Positions 34,552 through 48,100 of a stretch of DNA of 64,000 nucleotides are shown one piece after another. The stretch covers positions 17,654,041 to 17,718,040 of the forward strand of contig CM038917.1 of NCBI GenBank assembly GCA_021904315.1, given 5' to 3'. Source of the DNA: Sphagnum magellanicum (lineage: Eukaryota > Streptophyta > Sphagnopsida > Sphagnales > Sphagnaceae). Position numbers and translations under genes: made by a program. The notes under the pieces were generated by a model that saw only the letters and a program-made list of their open reading frames with translations, was not told where the DNA came from and ran no database searches. Every line of letters starts with the position of its first letter. The first letter of the stretch is position 1.

Positions 34552-37210
34552 ATGGTTTTTGCAGGCATGGAGGGGAAGTTGTCCTTGTATGAACATGGCC
34601 ATCAAGCTAAACTACATGCAATAGAAAATGTAGTTCAAACACCATTAAATGGGCCTTTTGATCATGAAAACTTGTTGTGGGAAGTCATCATTCAACACAT
34701 TAGGATGCAACAAAGCCCTTGCCTTGTTGAAGTTACATTCATCCCCACAACTCAAGTACTTGATTTCATAGTTGGTGAAAAAGGTAAAAATGGTGGACAA
34801 TGTCACTTTCTTTGCAAAAAACGCATCATCCACCTTGATAATGATTTGTAGTGCTTCCAAGTTTTCAAGGTTCAAATTTTAACCTCTAAGATTTGCATTC
34901 ATATTATACATGTTTAGATGTGATATTCACCATTTGATGAATTAAATTTATTATTATGTAAACAAAAAAATGTGATTAATTGTTTTTTTTTATAATGCAA
35001 TGTATGTTCATAAGTAGCATAAAATTGGTTGGCTAGTTGTTTGTAAGTACCAATGTCAATATGGTCCCAATGATCTCACAAATGTTGTGAAGGATATTAC
35101 ACAAAATCATAATGCAAATCCAAAAAATTAGACGTCAATGGAAAAGTAATCCCATCTAGGACAAACCACAAGGGTACACGAGATTCTAGAAATAAATGGG
35201 GTGGTTTTATAAAAATAGGATGTAGTGTTGAATTCACCATTAAGACATTGTATTTGCTCAAACATGTATTAGAGTTATGTTTCATTCAACGAAATCATGT
35301 TCATCAAGATGGTTTACATGTCCATGGGGATTTAAATATGGATGACAAATTTGCATTTGTTGCCCATTTATCATAATAGATCAAGGATTTCGTGATGGAA
35401 CAACTAAGGTTTGGACTCACAATGTTTCAAATTATGGCAAAACATAGGTAGCATGTGAAGAACATCATGTTAGGGACACGTGAGTTAAATAGAGACATGT
35501 TCCTCACTGAACAAGATGGTGTTGTTTGGGAAATTGGTTCAAGAAACATACTAGCTACATAAGAATGATGCAAAAAGTGTGTGTATGTGGATGTTCAACA
35601 AAACATTAATTCAATGTTTTACTATCAAAAAACTAGGGTAGAGGTGGATGGTGGTCTCAGTGGGCAAAACATGTCTTTCACTCTGGGTATCCAAACACCA
35701 TGGCAAAGGGAGATGATGATTGAACATGGACACCAAGGAGGTGTTGTAGTTTAGGACAAATGAAAAAAAAGTGATACATTATGTCTTATACATAATACAT
35801 GCACTTGTGTTCTAATACACTATAATATATGTATTCTAATGCCATTGAAACATTAATAAGACAAATCAATGGACATAAAAAAATACATGTAAAAATTTGA
35901 AATTGTTAATAGATCATTCATTACTTCTTTAGTCAATGTTTAACTAACATATCTCTATTGTGAATTGTGGCAATTCCCCTTTTATACCATGATGGTGTTT
36001 GACCAATGGCACAATGGCATATTGCATCACATCACGATGTCGACAAGAGGGTTTGACACCATGGATGCATGCTTTGAATGAAAACATTCACAATATTCAC
36101 CCATCATGGCATCCCAATGCTTTCATTGTTGATTATGCCCAAGGGCACATCAACTGCATGAAGTAAATCCTTATCCCTTCCCCCTTTCTATCCAACAAAT
36201 TGCCAATTATCTATTATGCATGTCACTTGCCCCAATGGATGTAACATGCATGAACATTGATTGTATTTAAATCCACCAAGTTTCATATATAATGCATTTT
36301 TTTTCTTGCAAGACTATATGGCCAAACACTGCCATTTTCTTATGTTTGTGGCATGTGAAAAAAACATGTTAAAAACAAGCATGTATCAAGATAAGAGACC
36401 CAACATTATGTAGTAATGTATTGTAAGAACTAAGGAACATCATGTAAGACAAGGATGGTCCATTTGGAGCAAGTGCTGAAATGTGAGCAATGAATATGCT
36501 ACAATATATCACTAGCAAGTACCCTACATCTAATTTTTTTGGAAATACATGGAGGAAAATTAGCGTCATAAAACTCACATGTGGGTGGTTGGATTTCGAA
36601 ATCTACCATATGTTGGGCAAGACATTAATGCTACAATTGAAAATTACCATGGGACATTGAAGGCCCAATTAAAGTTAAGGAAAAGTAGATTGGTTGGTCT
36701 TCGTGTGGATTAGTGCATCCATGAATTAGTCAAGGATGTCCTCACTCAATACTAGTATCAAAGTCTATGCAAAAACAATGGGTTCATGAATAACAAATGC
36801 CAATAATTGTTTATGGTTGGGGCCTTGTGGGGGCATGGTTGATTCTTGACAGAAATGTGACATTGCCTTCCTATGATGGTGATCCAACACATGTCATGTC
36901 ACAAAAAAAAACCCATATGCGACACGCCATCCACAACCCAATATTAGAGTGGGCATGTTGTAACTGTGTCAATGCACAACATGGAAACATTTGCAAGCAT
37001 CAACTCAAGGTTTTAATGCTTCTTCATCCCAACCTTGTAGAGGGCATGATTGCTTGGTTTTGTGGATCATTGAAAGGGACTTCTCAAGGTGGGTTGAAAA
37101 ACCTATTTAGTACACAAGTGGGTACACCCCGCCACATAATGACAACTCCACCTATATCAATTCATAAGTCGACCACCCCAATACAAGTTAGTGTAGAAGA
37201 ACAGTTTTGA
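34552..37210 (+). pseudogene. Mutator-like element (MULE) transposase with SWIM zinc finger, decayed
   Basis: A series of plus-strand frames in the order of a MULE transposase, broken by frameshifts and many stops. They comprise an N-terminal frame (34,552-34,851); a zinc-binding/FAR1-like stretch near 35,100-35,340; REMMIEHGHQGGVVV near 35,710, where the first catalytic Asp should follow but is lost; MVFDQWHNGILHHITMSTRG near 35,990; HPSWHPNAFIVDYAQGHINC near 36,100, with a candidate second catalytic Asp; VVGFRNLPYVGQDINATIEN near 36,590; and the C-terminal frame at 36,797-37,210 with a SWIM finger, CCNCVNAQHGNICKHQ. Several stops are TAG in place of an expected Trp. Inactive. No terminal inverted repeats were identified. 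Confidence 0.8.
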
Positions 37211-37254
37211 AACATGGCATTAGATATGGTGGATGTGGCTAGTGGGAATCCAGT

Positions 37255-37710
37255 TCTCCTTGAACATTATTTGAATTTGAAAAAAAAACTATTTGAAGTT
37301 AAAAATTGATAATTCAATTCCGAATTTTTAAATTTAATTTTCTTAAAAAATTTTGATCTAAAAAATTATATTTCAATTCTGAAAACTACTATTTCAATTC
37401 TTTAAAAAAGTAATTTGAATTTGAAACTTGATATTTGAATTTGAAAATTGTTATTTCAATTCCTTAAAAACTTATTTGAATTTGAATTTGAATTTTAAAT
37501 TTAAATTCAAAAAAATAATTTCATCTAAAACTTGATATTTGAATTCTAAATTATTATTACTGATTTAAAAAATTAATATTTCAATTCTGAGATTTTTATT
37601 ATTAATTTTTTAAAACTTATTTCATAGAAATTACAATTCCGAATTATTGTTTTGGATTCTCAAAATTAATATTTCAATTCAGAAAATTATTGATTGAGTT
37701 TTAAGGTTTT
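37255..37710. repeat. TTTGAATT/AATTTCAAATT-rich degenerate repeat
   Basis: Words such as TATTTGAATTTGAAAATTG and TATTTCAATTCTGAAAA recur about every 25-35 bp directly after the MULE relic. No coding potential. Confidence 0.55.
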
Positions 37711-39900
37711 TTTTTCTACTAGTGTAATCCATAATAAATCACTTTTATAAATAATAATAAATGATTATAATTATTAATTATAAGTTACACAAAATAATTA
37801 TTGTCACAACATAGATTTTTATATTATATAATTTTTATTCTCATAGTATATGCATAATTATTTTTAATTCAACATAATTATTCACATTCTTGTAATTTAT
37901 AACTTGAAATATGAATTAAAATTTTGGAAAAATTATAGTATTAATTATTAAAACGAAATATAGTTAAAATAATTATTGTAAGGATTATAATATCAGGAAT
38001 TATTATAAAGCAATTTAGGTTTTTAATTTTTTAATCATGTAATTACTTATCTATGATAACTATTTTTACATCAATTTTATTGTAATTATAAAAATTAATT
38101 ATATGTTTAAATATTTTATTTTACTTAGTATTTACTAATAGGCAAAAAAATTACATGACCAATAATTTTTTTTACAATAATAAATGTAATTATATATTAA
38201 TTAATGTAATTAATTTAATATTAATTTTTTTAAAATCGTGTAAAATTTTATTTTTTGATAAGAATTGTTAGTTCATTATTTATTATTTGAATTGAAAAAA
38301 GAGTTAGTTGTTTAATTATATATATATATTACATTAATTATATTATCTATAATTCAACCAGATTTTTTTAAGTAATAAAATATTTTAAAATATATTGGAG
38401 CCATGTACTTAAATTGTTTAGAAATATAAAAATTAAAAACAAAAGGCATGAGGAAGTTTTGGAGTTACAACTTAATTTGTGAGGAAGTTGCAACTTCAAA
38501 ATTTATCCCATATTGTTTGTTCTCCATTCCTATTTTAAACATTTTATAAAGAAGGGGTGTGGTCATTCAATTTCACATTAAAAAATTTGTGCACATGGGA
38601 TGAGCCAATCAAAAGGTTTAACTGAAAACTAAAAAACAAATTGTGCACAATTTTAAACTACCTACCTCCCCAACCTATTTATCTACCTAGCCAGGTATGT
38701 ACTTAATTTGATTTATCCACTTAAGTCGACCTATGAATTTACTTACTTAAATATCTATTTTCATGAGTAGGTATTTAACCTAGGAATGTAGGACCTACCT
38801 ACCTACCTTTTTACTTCAGTTTTGTAAGCACCTATTTATGTACCTACCTAGGTACCTACTAACCTAATATTAATTTTTTTATTGAATTCATTCTTAAATG
38901 TGACATGGCATATTTACATTAGGCCACATGTCATAATAGAAGATCATTTAAACATTTGAATTGAATGTCCTAGATTATTTCAAAATAATAGCAATATTTA
39001 TTTTTTAAATAATTAAACATTAAGACATGTGGCAACACATCATTTGCCTTCAATTGTGACTAAAATAGTTACATTTTGATAACATGTGACAATACATATA
39101 CAATGGAGTTAAAAGATGTAGTTGTATTTGTTGATTTTTTCTTTCATCCAACAACCTTTGTTGTTTGCGACTAATATCACATGTGACTTGTCCAAGGCGA
39201 CAAATGAAATTTTAATCGCAAATGTTGCCTGCAACTAAAATTTATGTAATGACCAATTGAAAATACCTATTTTTCTTTTAGCCCTGGATTGCTCAAGGTG
39301 CATTTTATGTTGTTAGGAAACATGGCCCAAGTATTGGGCCGTAATTAACATAACTTAATTTTCGATAAGCTTAGGTAGGCCAGCTAAAAAAGTTTTGGGG
39401 TTAACCTTAAGTTTAAAGGGGTGGGTTAGGGCATATCACCTTATCCCAATAAGATTTTAGGGGTGGTGGCTTGGTTATGATAAGGGGGAAGTAGGTTGGC
39501 TGCATTAGGGTAAGGTTGGGTTACCTTATCCTTGTTCAAGATTGGTTATCGATGTTGGATAAGGAGGTACGAATAGTGGGGGGGGGCGGGTGGATTTTTT
39601 TAGCAGTTTTTAACAATTAGGGTTAAGGTAGAACAATCGTAATGGCACTTCTTGAAATTGAGAGGAAGAGAAAAATAAATATTAATCCTTCTTCTTGAAT
39701 GAAGAATAATGATGATGGTTGTAAGGATGGGAATGGTGTTTTAGGGCATCATGACAGGGTGAAATATGTGAGAGAGGAAGGAGGATAGAACATCATGAAA
39801 GAGTAGGCTCTCTAAAGGAAATCAAGTCAACATACATTTTGGAGATTAAAAGTAAGCTCTTCAAATGGTGGTGTCGCAACCCTAGCCTTGGGCTTGCGAC
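37711..39900. other. AT-rich DNA including a CCTA-rich island
   Basis: Low-complexity AT-rich sequence. At 38,660-38,880 words such as ACCTACCTACCTACC and CTACCTAGGTACCTACTAAC are concentrated, as at 22.2-23.2 kb. A G-rich run (G8-C-G3) lies near 39,577. No gene seen. Confidence 0.5.
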
Positions 39901-39949
39901 CAAGGCAAGGGTTGGCAAAGGCGCGAACTAAGAGTGTAACCCGGGAGTC

Positions 39950-40720
39950 ACATTCTATGCTCCTGAGAGTGTATGAAAGTGTGAGGGAATGAACCCCCAC
40001 ACTCCCAAGTGAACTCCCACTTTGGGAATTAGAGTCCTAATGGACTTCCAAATTTTCAAAGGGTAATTGCAGGGGTCAAAACTCATTGGATTGAAAAGTT
40101 CCTTATATTTTTGGAAAGTTCTTAGAACGTAGATGTTTAAAATGGGCTTACATGACTCATTTGAGCACTTAAAACATAAGTTATGGCCAAAAGAAGGGCC
40201 AGGAGTCAAATTACCAATTTGACTTCCAACCATTAGAAGTTGAGAATCACCCTAAATTCCTTATGTGCAAGTGGCGTGCCACATATCATTGGAAAAAGCT
40301 CTCGACAAGGGTTACAACTTTGCTTTAGACCTCACCTCAATAACAAGTTTATAGACAAAATTATGGGCCTCCAAAGTTGCGGGAGTACCAATTTTGAGAA
40401 TTTCGGAACTCCAACTTGGGAGTCCCGAGACAAAATGACATTTGGGTGTTGGCCCCGTGGTTAGGCATAGAAAATAATATAAGGGGGAAGGTGGTGGCTT
40501 CCCCCAAGTCCAGGCCGTGGTGAGTCTTGTGAGTCTGTGTTTGCCCATGGCTCGTCCATGCACCAAAAGTGCTTCAACTATGCACTAACCAACTTGTTGT
40601 TTGGTTTGTGCTGGTTTGTGTGAGTAATTGAATTGCTAATCACTCTTCCTAGTCCCATCCCGGAGCTCTAACACACCCCTCTACCCCAAAGTGTTGTGAA
40701 CCAAGTAGCATGCCCCAACT
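39950..40720 (-). repeat. Dispersed repeat family B, copy 2 (inverted)
   Basis: The reverse complement is collinear with 20,940-21,775. This copy is less decayed in some parts (for example GGAGCTCTAACACACCCCTC and GACTCCCAAGTTGGAGT). Open frames on the minus strand (92 and 84 codons) lie in it and share no known domain. Confidence 0.75.
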
Positions 40721-41220
40721 CCTTATCCTTCCGCTATTTTCACCTTAGACTCACATTTGAGTCTATCAAGGAGCTTGGGAGTGTGTCAGGTCAGGTGGCA
40801 ATTGCTCAAATGGAGACATTCCATAAATACGATGATTAAAGCAAATCGGGGAGGTCAAGAAGATGTTAAAGACATGAAAAACCATAAAAATAAAGGCTAA
40901 AGGAAAGGTCTAAGTCTAACTTCCAAACAAGGAACAAGACCAGATTATGTGATTCAAAAATATAAAAACAGGAACAAAAAATAAGAACACAAGATGAAAA
41001 AAAATGTGAAAATGAATTTTTATTATGCTAATATATGCAAACATGAACATGAAAAGAACATGATAAGGTTATGATGCAAGATCATGCCTAAAATTAATGT
41101 TGAATAGACTAAAGGAAATGAGAGGTCCTATTTTTATTTTTACCCCTTTAGGTGTTGAAGGAAGCTTTCAAGGAGGTTTTTATGTGTGCATCAAATAAGA
41201 AAGTTTTTTGAAAACCTTCC
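40721..41220. other. Intergenic DNA, no gene seen
   Basis: No coding, RNA or element feature recognised between repeat family B copy 2 and the short-period repeat. Confidence 0.5.
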
Positions 41221-41224
41221 TAAT

Positions 41225-41455
41225 TGGGAGCTGATTATGAATTAATTCAAATTTAATTGAAATTTAATTCGGACTTAACTAAGATTTAACTACAAGTTAA
41301 CTAGGATTTAATTTGAACTTAATTAGCATTTAATTAAAAGTTAATTTTGAGTTGATTTGGATTTAACTAAGAGTTAATTGGGATTTAACTAAGTGTTAAC
41401 TTGAACTTAACTAAGACTTAATTGAAAATTAATTAAAATTTAATCAGGAGTTATG
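41225..41455 (+). repeat. ~15-bp degenerate tandem repeat of ATTTAACTAAGAGTT
   Basis: Words such as GATTTAACTAAGAGTTAATT and GACTTAATTGAAAATTAATT alternate for about 230 bp with a period near 15-16 bp. Confidence 0.65.
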
Positions 41456-41979
41456 GATGAACATTATGGATGAATTCCATATATTGGAAGATGGTGTTTA
41501 ATGTTCACATCTATCAGAAAAGAGGTATTTGAACTTGTTACTAAAGTAAATAGATAGTAGTAGAAAAAAAACATAGTTACATAGTGTTGTTGTGAGCCTA
41601 CAAACACAAAAGAGATGGGTTGCCTTTTTGTAAAAACAAGAGAAATCATGAACTAAGGGGACTGATGTCGCACATAGAAAGAGTACGTGTGAAGGGGATG
41701 TTTTGTGCAAGGTAGAAGCTTTGGAGGTGTAAATAGTTGTAAAATTAAAAGGTGTGGCAAGGGAAGACCATACAAAAGCCAATATTAAGAAATAGTTAGA
41801 GCAAGAATTGGGAGTATTTGAATTACAAGCAATACATTATAACCTTTCCTTGAAGATGTGACAAGTGTTGTGTGCAAAAACTTGATGGATTGCATGGGTG
41901 ATTATGTTTGTGTGAAATTGCCTAGATTAGGGTTGCAATTGGTTAAGTAAGTTAAAGAAGGGACAAATAGATAGAAATG

Positions 41980-42250
41980 GGTTTGCTATTTGCAACAAAT
42001 AGGAGAAGGGGATTATAATCAAGAAAACAAAAGGGAGATTGTGGTTAAAAAAAAAGTAGGATAGTTGTCTATAACAGACATGGGGAAAATGATAAAAAAG
42101 GGAGTGGTTAGAAGAAAAAATAGGATAATTGTTTGCAACAAATAAGGGAAAAATATATAACCAAGAAACCAAGGAGGAAAGTTTAGGTAGGATAGCCATG
42201 TGCAATAGATAGGGGACAAGGATATAAACAAGAAAACAAGGAGCAGGGGA
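41980..42250 (+). repeat. ~65-80-bp degenerate tandem repeat, four units
   Basis: GCTATTTGCAACAAATAGG and its variants occur near 41,984, 42,063, 42,128 and 42,196, each followed by GGGGA-AT-TAA-CAAGAAAACAA-like sequence. Minus-strand open frames of 70 and 123 codons translate this repeat. Confidence 0.6.
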
Positions 42251-42254
42251 ATGG

Positions 42255-43620
42255 AAGTTGGGTAATAAGTTGTGATTCCCCCCTTTGATAATCTCCAAGG
42301 GGGTAAGGGATAATGATCCAGGTTAAAGTGTTAATGATGCACTAACTTTGTGTTAAACACCAAATATAAATGCCCATGTTGTGATAAATTGTAAGGGAGC
42401 AAAGTGAAGTTAAATCAACACTTATTGGTTACACTTTGCTTAAGGGTAAAGGCAATTGCTAATTGAAAGACATTACTGATTGAAAATACTATCATTAAAT
42501 AAACATCACATTGCAAAATATGAGTGTAGTTGGGGCCACAAATTAGGGACTTGTATGCATCAGGACCTTAAGGAAATGTGTAATTTGGGATTTCAAACTA
42601 TGAATTTTAAATTGGAGTTGGTAGTCAAACAATAGTTGTGAACATGTGAGGCCCAAGAAATGAACACAACCAATGGGTTCAAGAAATGCTTAACTAGTGT
42701 TTCAAATCATATGAATATTGTGCAATTGTTTGAAGACAACGTCTGTGCTACAAAATTAATCATTTGCATTTGTGCCATCCAATAGACAATTGTGGAGTTA
42801 GGTTCATGTTGTAGTTATAAACACCTTGTTGATGAACATATTATTTAAATTAATAATGAATTTTATTAATTAGTAATGAAATATGATGTTTACATAATGA
42901 CCTTAGAATGAAATAATTTCAACCAAGGTGAAATCATTAAGGTAGGGTGAACCTATTTCTTTTTTAATTTCCTATAGTGATTTAAGCTAGTGATTTTCAC
43001 TTCACTTTTGTACTAGTGATGAAATAAATACATGTAACACGGGAGCAGTAAGGTTTCCTCATGTAAAGTTTCTCGGAGGAAACATACTTCCCCTTTGGGA
43101 AGGGAGGGTTTAAGCAGTAATAATGAGAAGATAAAACTCCCTAAGGGAGTTGTGCTAGGGGAATGGTTGGTTCCTTGGGGGAGGGTGGTTGTCTCAAGGA
43201 GGAGATGTTTTTCCTAGGAAGTGGATTGCTTCTATATGAAATGGTCTTTGGGGAGGAGGGTTGCTTTGAAAAGAGGACAATGCTTTCGAGAAAAGATGTT
43301 TTGGAAAGAACTTGATGTTATTCCGCCTAAATGTGTTTTCATTAGGAACATTTTTTTTTTTGGGATAGGTACACTGTGTTTTTTTAAGGAGTATGGGACA
43401 AGTAAGATGTCAAGAATGGGTTTAGAGTCAATAAGCAATATCGGGAGGAATGGGCAAGCAAAAAAAAAAGGGAAGTAGGCGCAAGTTTGGAGTTTTGCCG
43501 GACGGGCCATGGGAAACATTAATGGGTGGGTTTTATTGATGAGGGGTGGGGGGTTTCATTTGGGTTTAGTGAAACAATAAGGGGGTGTAGTCATAATCAA
43601 ACGAGCCAAAAAAATGTCGA
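42255..43620. other. Intergenic DNA, no gene seen
   Basis: No recognised feature. Near 43,070-43,210 there are short inverted words (ACTCCCTAAGGGAGT), but no element could be delimited. The 85-codon frames at 43,221-43,519 on both strands have no known domain. Confidence 0.5.
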
Positions 43621-43624
43621 ACGA

Positions 43625-44340
43625 CCACCAAAACTCTATAAAAATTATAATTTTGTTAGATATATTTTGTGGTGTCATTTTAATGCCATGTTAATCATGG
43701 AATGTTATGCTAAATGATTATTATTACTGTTGAAGAATTCAAAATAAAAATTCAAAAAAAATATTTTGGGTTTTGGTTTTAATAAAGGACCTTTGAATTG
43801 AACAATAGTTGCATCAAAAGTAGTCAATTTTGTAAATTACTAAGCTAAAAAATTTCCTTATAAAGGAATTTTGATGAGAAAAAAAAATTGAAATGATGTT
43901 AATTGATTATCCACACTTAAAAAACACTCACAATTTGAAAGTTGTGGAATTTAAAATTTTTTAAAATTTAAAATCTATTGAACAAAAATTTAAAATTTCA
44001 AGAATCTTTCACCAAATGTAAGTCGGGTGTAATGTACATGACATCTAAAACAAAGTTGTAGTTTATGAAAATAAAATAAAATAAACATATTTCCATACAA
44101 TTTGAAATTAAAATAAGTTTTCAAAATGAAACACAAAATTTGGTAGAATTTTTACACTTAAAAAAAAGTCTTAGTTAATTATGAAAAGTTAATACAAAAA
44201 AGTGATGTATTAAAAAATTATATGTTTTTTTAATAATATATTGCAAAAGATTTCCTCCCAAAGTCTTTTATATGAAAAAGTGAAAATGACCAGAAAAGGA
44301 ATACAATCCTTGAGTCCTTCATCACTGTTGGTTCATTTGA
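43625..44340 (+). repeat. Dispersed repeat family A, copy 2
   Basis: Collinear with 9,420-10,170 in the same orientation, sharing GGGTGTAATGTACATGACAT and the flanking words listed for copy 1. Confidence 0.7.
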
Positions 44341-44754
44341 TTGTGATTGCACACAGGGACATGATTAATCAAGACCTTGACATTCTAGGTTGGGTCATCA
44401 AAGTTCAAGAACTTGATGGTCAAAGTGCATCACAAACTGTGCTTCATGTAATTCATTACTACTGTTTAGTGTTTGCCCTCAAAGTATGATTAACACATTG
44501 TTGCAACCTCATAATTAAAACCTCATCCACAGACACAATCACATTACCTATACAATAGCCATCCCAACCAAAAAACAAAAGGTTAAAAAATCCCTAGATA
44601 TCATATGTAAACATAATATACAATAAAGATATTCATAAAGTTGCTTAAAGCATTGACATTGGGCGAAACATGATGTGAGACACCAAAATGGGTTGAAGTT
44701 GGTATAAAAAAAAAACTGAAGGTGAAATTGGAAATGCATTGATGTCATGTGAGA

Positions 44755-44910
44755 CAAGGTGACAATGTGTGTGAAAGAGCTTTAGGGGTGTGAGAGGCAT
44801 ATGAAAGCTTCAAGTGTGTGAGAGAGCTTTAGGGTGTGAGAGTGTTTTCAAGGCATGAGAAGATGAGAGAACTTCAAGGTGTGAGAAAACTTCAAGTATA
44901 TGAGAGGGAA
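44755..44910 (+). repeat. Short GTGTGAGAGAGCTTTAGGG-type tandem repeat
   Basis: GTGTGAGAGAGCTTTAGGG and related AGAGAACTTCAAGGTGTGAG words recur six or so times at spacings of about 20-50 bp. Confidence 0.65.
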
Positions 44911-45117
44911 GAGGTGGGAGGGTATGTAGGGGCGAGGTTGCCATGAGGCTAAGTGATATTAGCATGAAGAGTGAGGTGGAGGTTGACAATAGAAAAGTAA
45001 GTGTTGCAAAGCTTGGTGGCAAGAACAATTTTTTTTCCTTCTTTTTAATTTCTTCCTTCCTTCTTTTCTCCTCTCTCTACCTTTGGGCTTTTTCTTTCCT
45101 TCCCCTTTGCCTCTTGA

Positions 45118-45172
45118 CCAGTGTTGGGTGGTGGTTCTAACTTACCAAATTGAGTAACCACCCAACACCGCT
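45118..45172. repeat. Short inverted repeat related to 18,525-18,580
   Basis: GTGTTGGGTGGT near 45,121 pairs with ACCACCCAACAC near 45,156. The intervening GGTTCTAACTTACCAAATTG matches the 18.5-kb segment. Confidence 0.5.
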
Positions 45173-48100
45173 TCTGACCCCAACATTTTCTTTTCCTTCC
45201 TTCCTTTCCTTCTCTGCTTGGATCCCTACAATTTTCCTTTCCTTCTTTCTGTCCTTTTATTCCTTCTCTATGGTCCCCAGTTTTCAGTTTCACCCCAGGT
45301 TGGACACCTTTACAAACAATCGCTAACTAGGCATGAAACAGAAGGTAGAAGGTTGTCAAACAGGGGATGAAACATGGCATGACTTTGTGGATATCTTTGA
45401 TGATCAGCAATAATATAAGCACTCTGGACTCTGGACTCTGAACTCTGAATATTCATGTCAAAGAATCTGATGAATTGGCTTACCCATCTATACCTATAGG
45501 TGCTATTGGGAACATTATGGAGAACTTGGGGAACACTATTGAGAACATATGAGTGTATGTTCTGTTGGTTGCATGCATATTCTGTTGCCGACATGGTTGC
45601 CACCATTTTCCTGACTCAGCTAATACCCCTTTCTACAAAGCACATCATACCTATTCTAATATGAGGTTTGTCACACTGGGAATGAGCTCTAATACAAAAG
45701 ACCTAATAGTCGACAGCTATCGTACCCATGGAAGAATGCAACATCAAATGAACACTTGCAATCATGCATACACGTTTCGAATTACAGGGTACAATATTAA
45801 AACAAATTGTTGAGAACTGGAAAATTCATTCATGTGCACAAGTTTGAAAAATATAAGGTAGAAATATGTTTGGAGTAGAAAATTTGATTATACTGAAAAA
45901 TTATACAATGACAAATTGTGAATGCTAACATGTGAAGCTCTTGTTACACCCATCACCAAACAATATTTTATTCATACGTGCGACTTCAGTAAAACTTACA
46001 ATAATCATGCAAAAGGATATAAGCCCCTACATATATCGAACAGGTTCCCAAACGTAAAGCACTGCCTGGATTTTTCCTTTGTATTTTCAGCTCCCTTACC
46101 TGCCTAAAGAACCCTATTTTCAGCAAGCGAGATCTTGTGCGGTGGAAGGTACCAGCCATGCTGTACTGGGATCTTCTGACCAGCGGAAGGTACCAGCCAG
46201 CCTGTCACTATTTCTAAAAAGTGAAAAAATCCCAGCTCTGCTTTAGGCAGGAAAAGGACCTGCCCTTCTCCTATACATTATTCCCAACATGTTCCCGATC
46301 ACATGTCAACAGTACCACACCTCATCCCATATCCTTTGCCCTAACCCTTTAAATGGGTGATGGGCTGCTTTGATTTATTTGTTTTTGGCTATGATGTTCA
46401 TTTAAAGATGTTTAATAAGCCAAAGGTCCTAAAGCACATTTCTTTTTTCACTATGTACCTTCATATTTTCAATAACATTTATGGGGGATGCCCAAACATT
46501 TGGGCTTGTGGTTATGCATATTTTGGGTGTGTAATGGACACTTGGAAGCATAACTTGCTTCCAATACATGCCCAAAATGTTCATAACCAAGGGCCCACAT
46601 GTGTCTGGCCAACAACAAGATGTGTTTCAACTTCAGAAAACACATTAATTTTATTTTTATTTTTTCTGGCTGGAGTTAGAAATTTTGTTAGTGTGAGAAA
46701 TAATTCAGGTATCAATCAATTTTTTTAATAAATATAATTTGGGGTTTGGGAGGGGGTTGGCATTAGGAATGTAATCGTTACTTTGAAACATGGCTCAAGT
46801 ATGTAATTTTATTTTATTATTTTGGTTTTGGAGTTGATATAAGTTGTTAGTTTTTATTGGTTGTAGAGTCTTACAAAAAAAATTAAATTCATTTTTTGGC
46901 TATATGTAGGTAGTCAAATTGGATCTGCATAGGATTTGTTTGGGGAAGAATTAGGAATCAAGAGTCTTGAAATGTGAGGAAAGGGGGGAGGGGGGTTTGC
47001 AACTAAATTGGAGGTTTTAAAAAACAAAAGAAAATTCTTTGAACCATAATTTGAGGTTATTTCAAATTAAATGAAAGGTTGAAATTGAGATTAGAAGTTC
47101 CCTTTAAAAGTAAGAATTGAACAACATTAGTCAAAACCACAAAAAAATCCAATAATGTTTTTGACAACATGGATGCCATGTGACAATGTAAAATGATACA
47201 ATGTATTCTAATTGATAAGCTTGCATTTAGGCCTTTCAAGTTTAACTCAACTCTTAAAGATATACATTGTGTAGGTAAATGTCAATTAATTTGCTCATTG
47301 AATTTAAATGATTTTCTTATTTCAAACCTTACACCATGTTTGAAAAAAAAATCTAAGCACCCTTCCAAATGGAGTTAGCAATGCATTTTTGACTCCCATT
47401 AGACCTTGTAGCATGATTTTAATGGGTAGCCATAAATCAATTTATAGTAAAAAAACCAATAAACATATCATCATCCTCTTGTGTAATGTTGAGGTAGGTT
47501 TTTGTAAATAATTAAAAAAAAAAAAAAAAAAAACCTCATTCTTGATGTGCTCGCAAAGACTTGTCACAAGATATTATACACAAACATTGGTCCAAATTAA
47601 TATTGGTAGGTTAAGGTGTTAAATAATATAAGGTTTAAATTTTTAGTCTTATTTAAATCAAAGGTTCAATATTTTGCTAAAATTAGATTTGGATCCGTAT
47701 AATGAAATGAGCTTCTTGTTCAAACTAAAGTTTAAGCATGCATAAGGTTACTACCCCATTTAAAACAAATCCAAGGTTTTTATCTATATAAATGCAAGTT
47801 TTTAAAATGGGCAATTATAGAAGGGTGAAAATGTGTTCCCCAAGCATTACCATCAACTCGCTTATTCTACCACAACTACTCAAGTAGTAGTAGGGAAATC
47901 TCCGCTTAGCAAGTAAAAGTGCTAATTAGTAGTTTATTCTACTACAACTTCATAAATAGTAAGCAGGTAACATTCCATGTACGAAGAAATCAAATAAAAA
48001 GGGGTTTGTCCTATGAAGGTAGTCTACCGCCTACATTTAACATTATTCCAACTAGTCAAACCTATAACGAAACAATCTAACACAAGAACAAATAAGAAGG

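Noticed and set aside
46144-46199. Duplicated GGAAGGTACCAGCCA as a possible regulatory repeat
   Set aside because: Two copies 41 bp apart with no gene nearby; too little to support a functional call.
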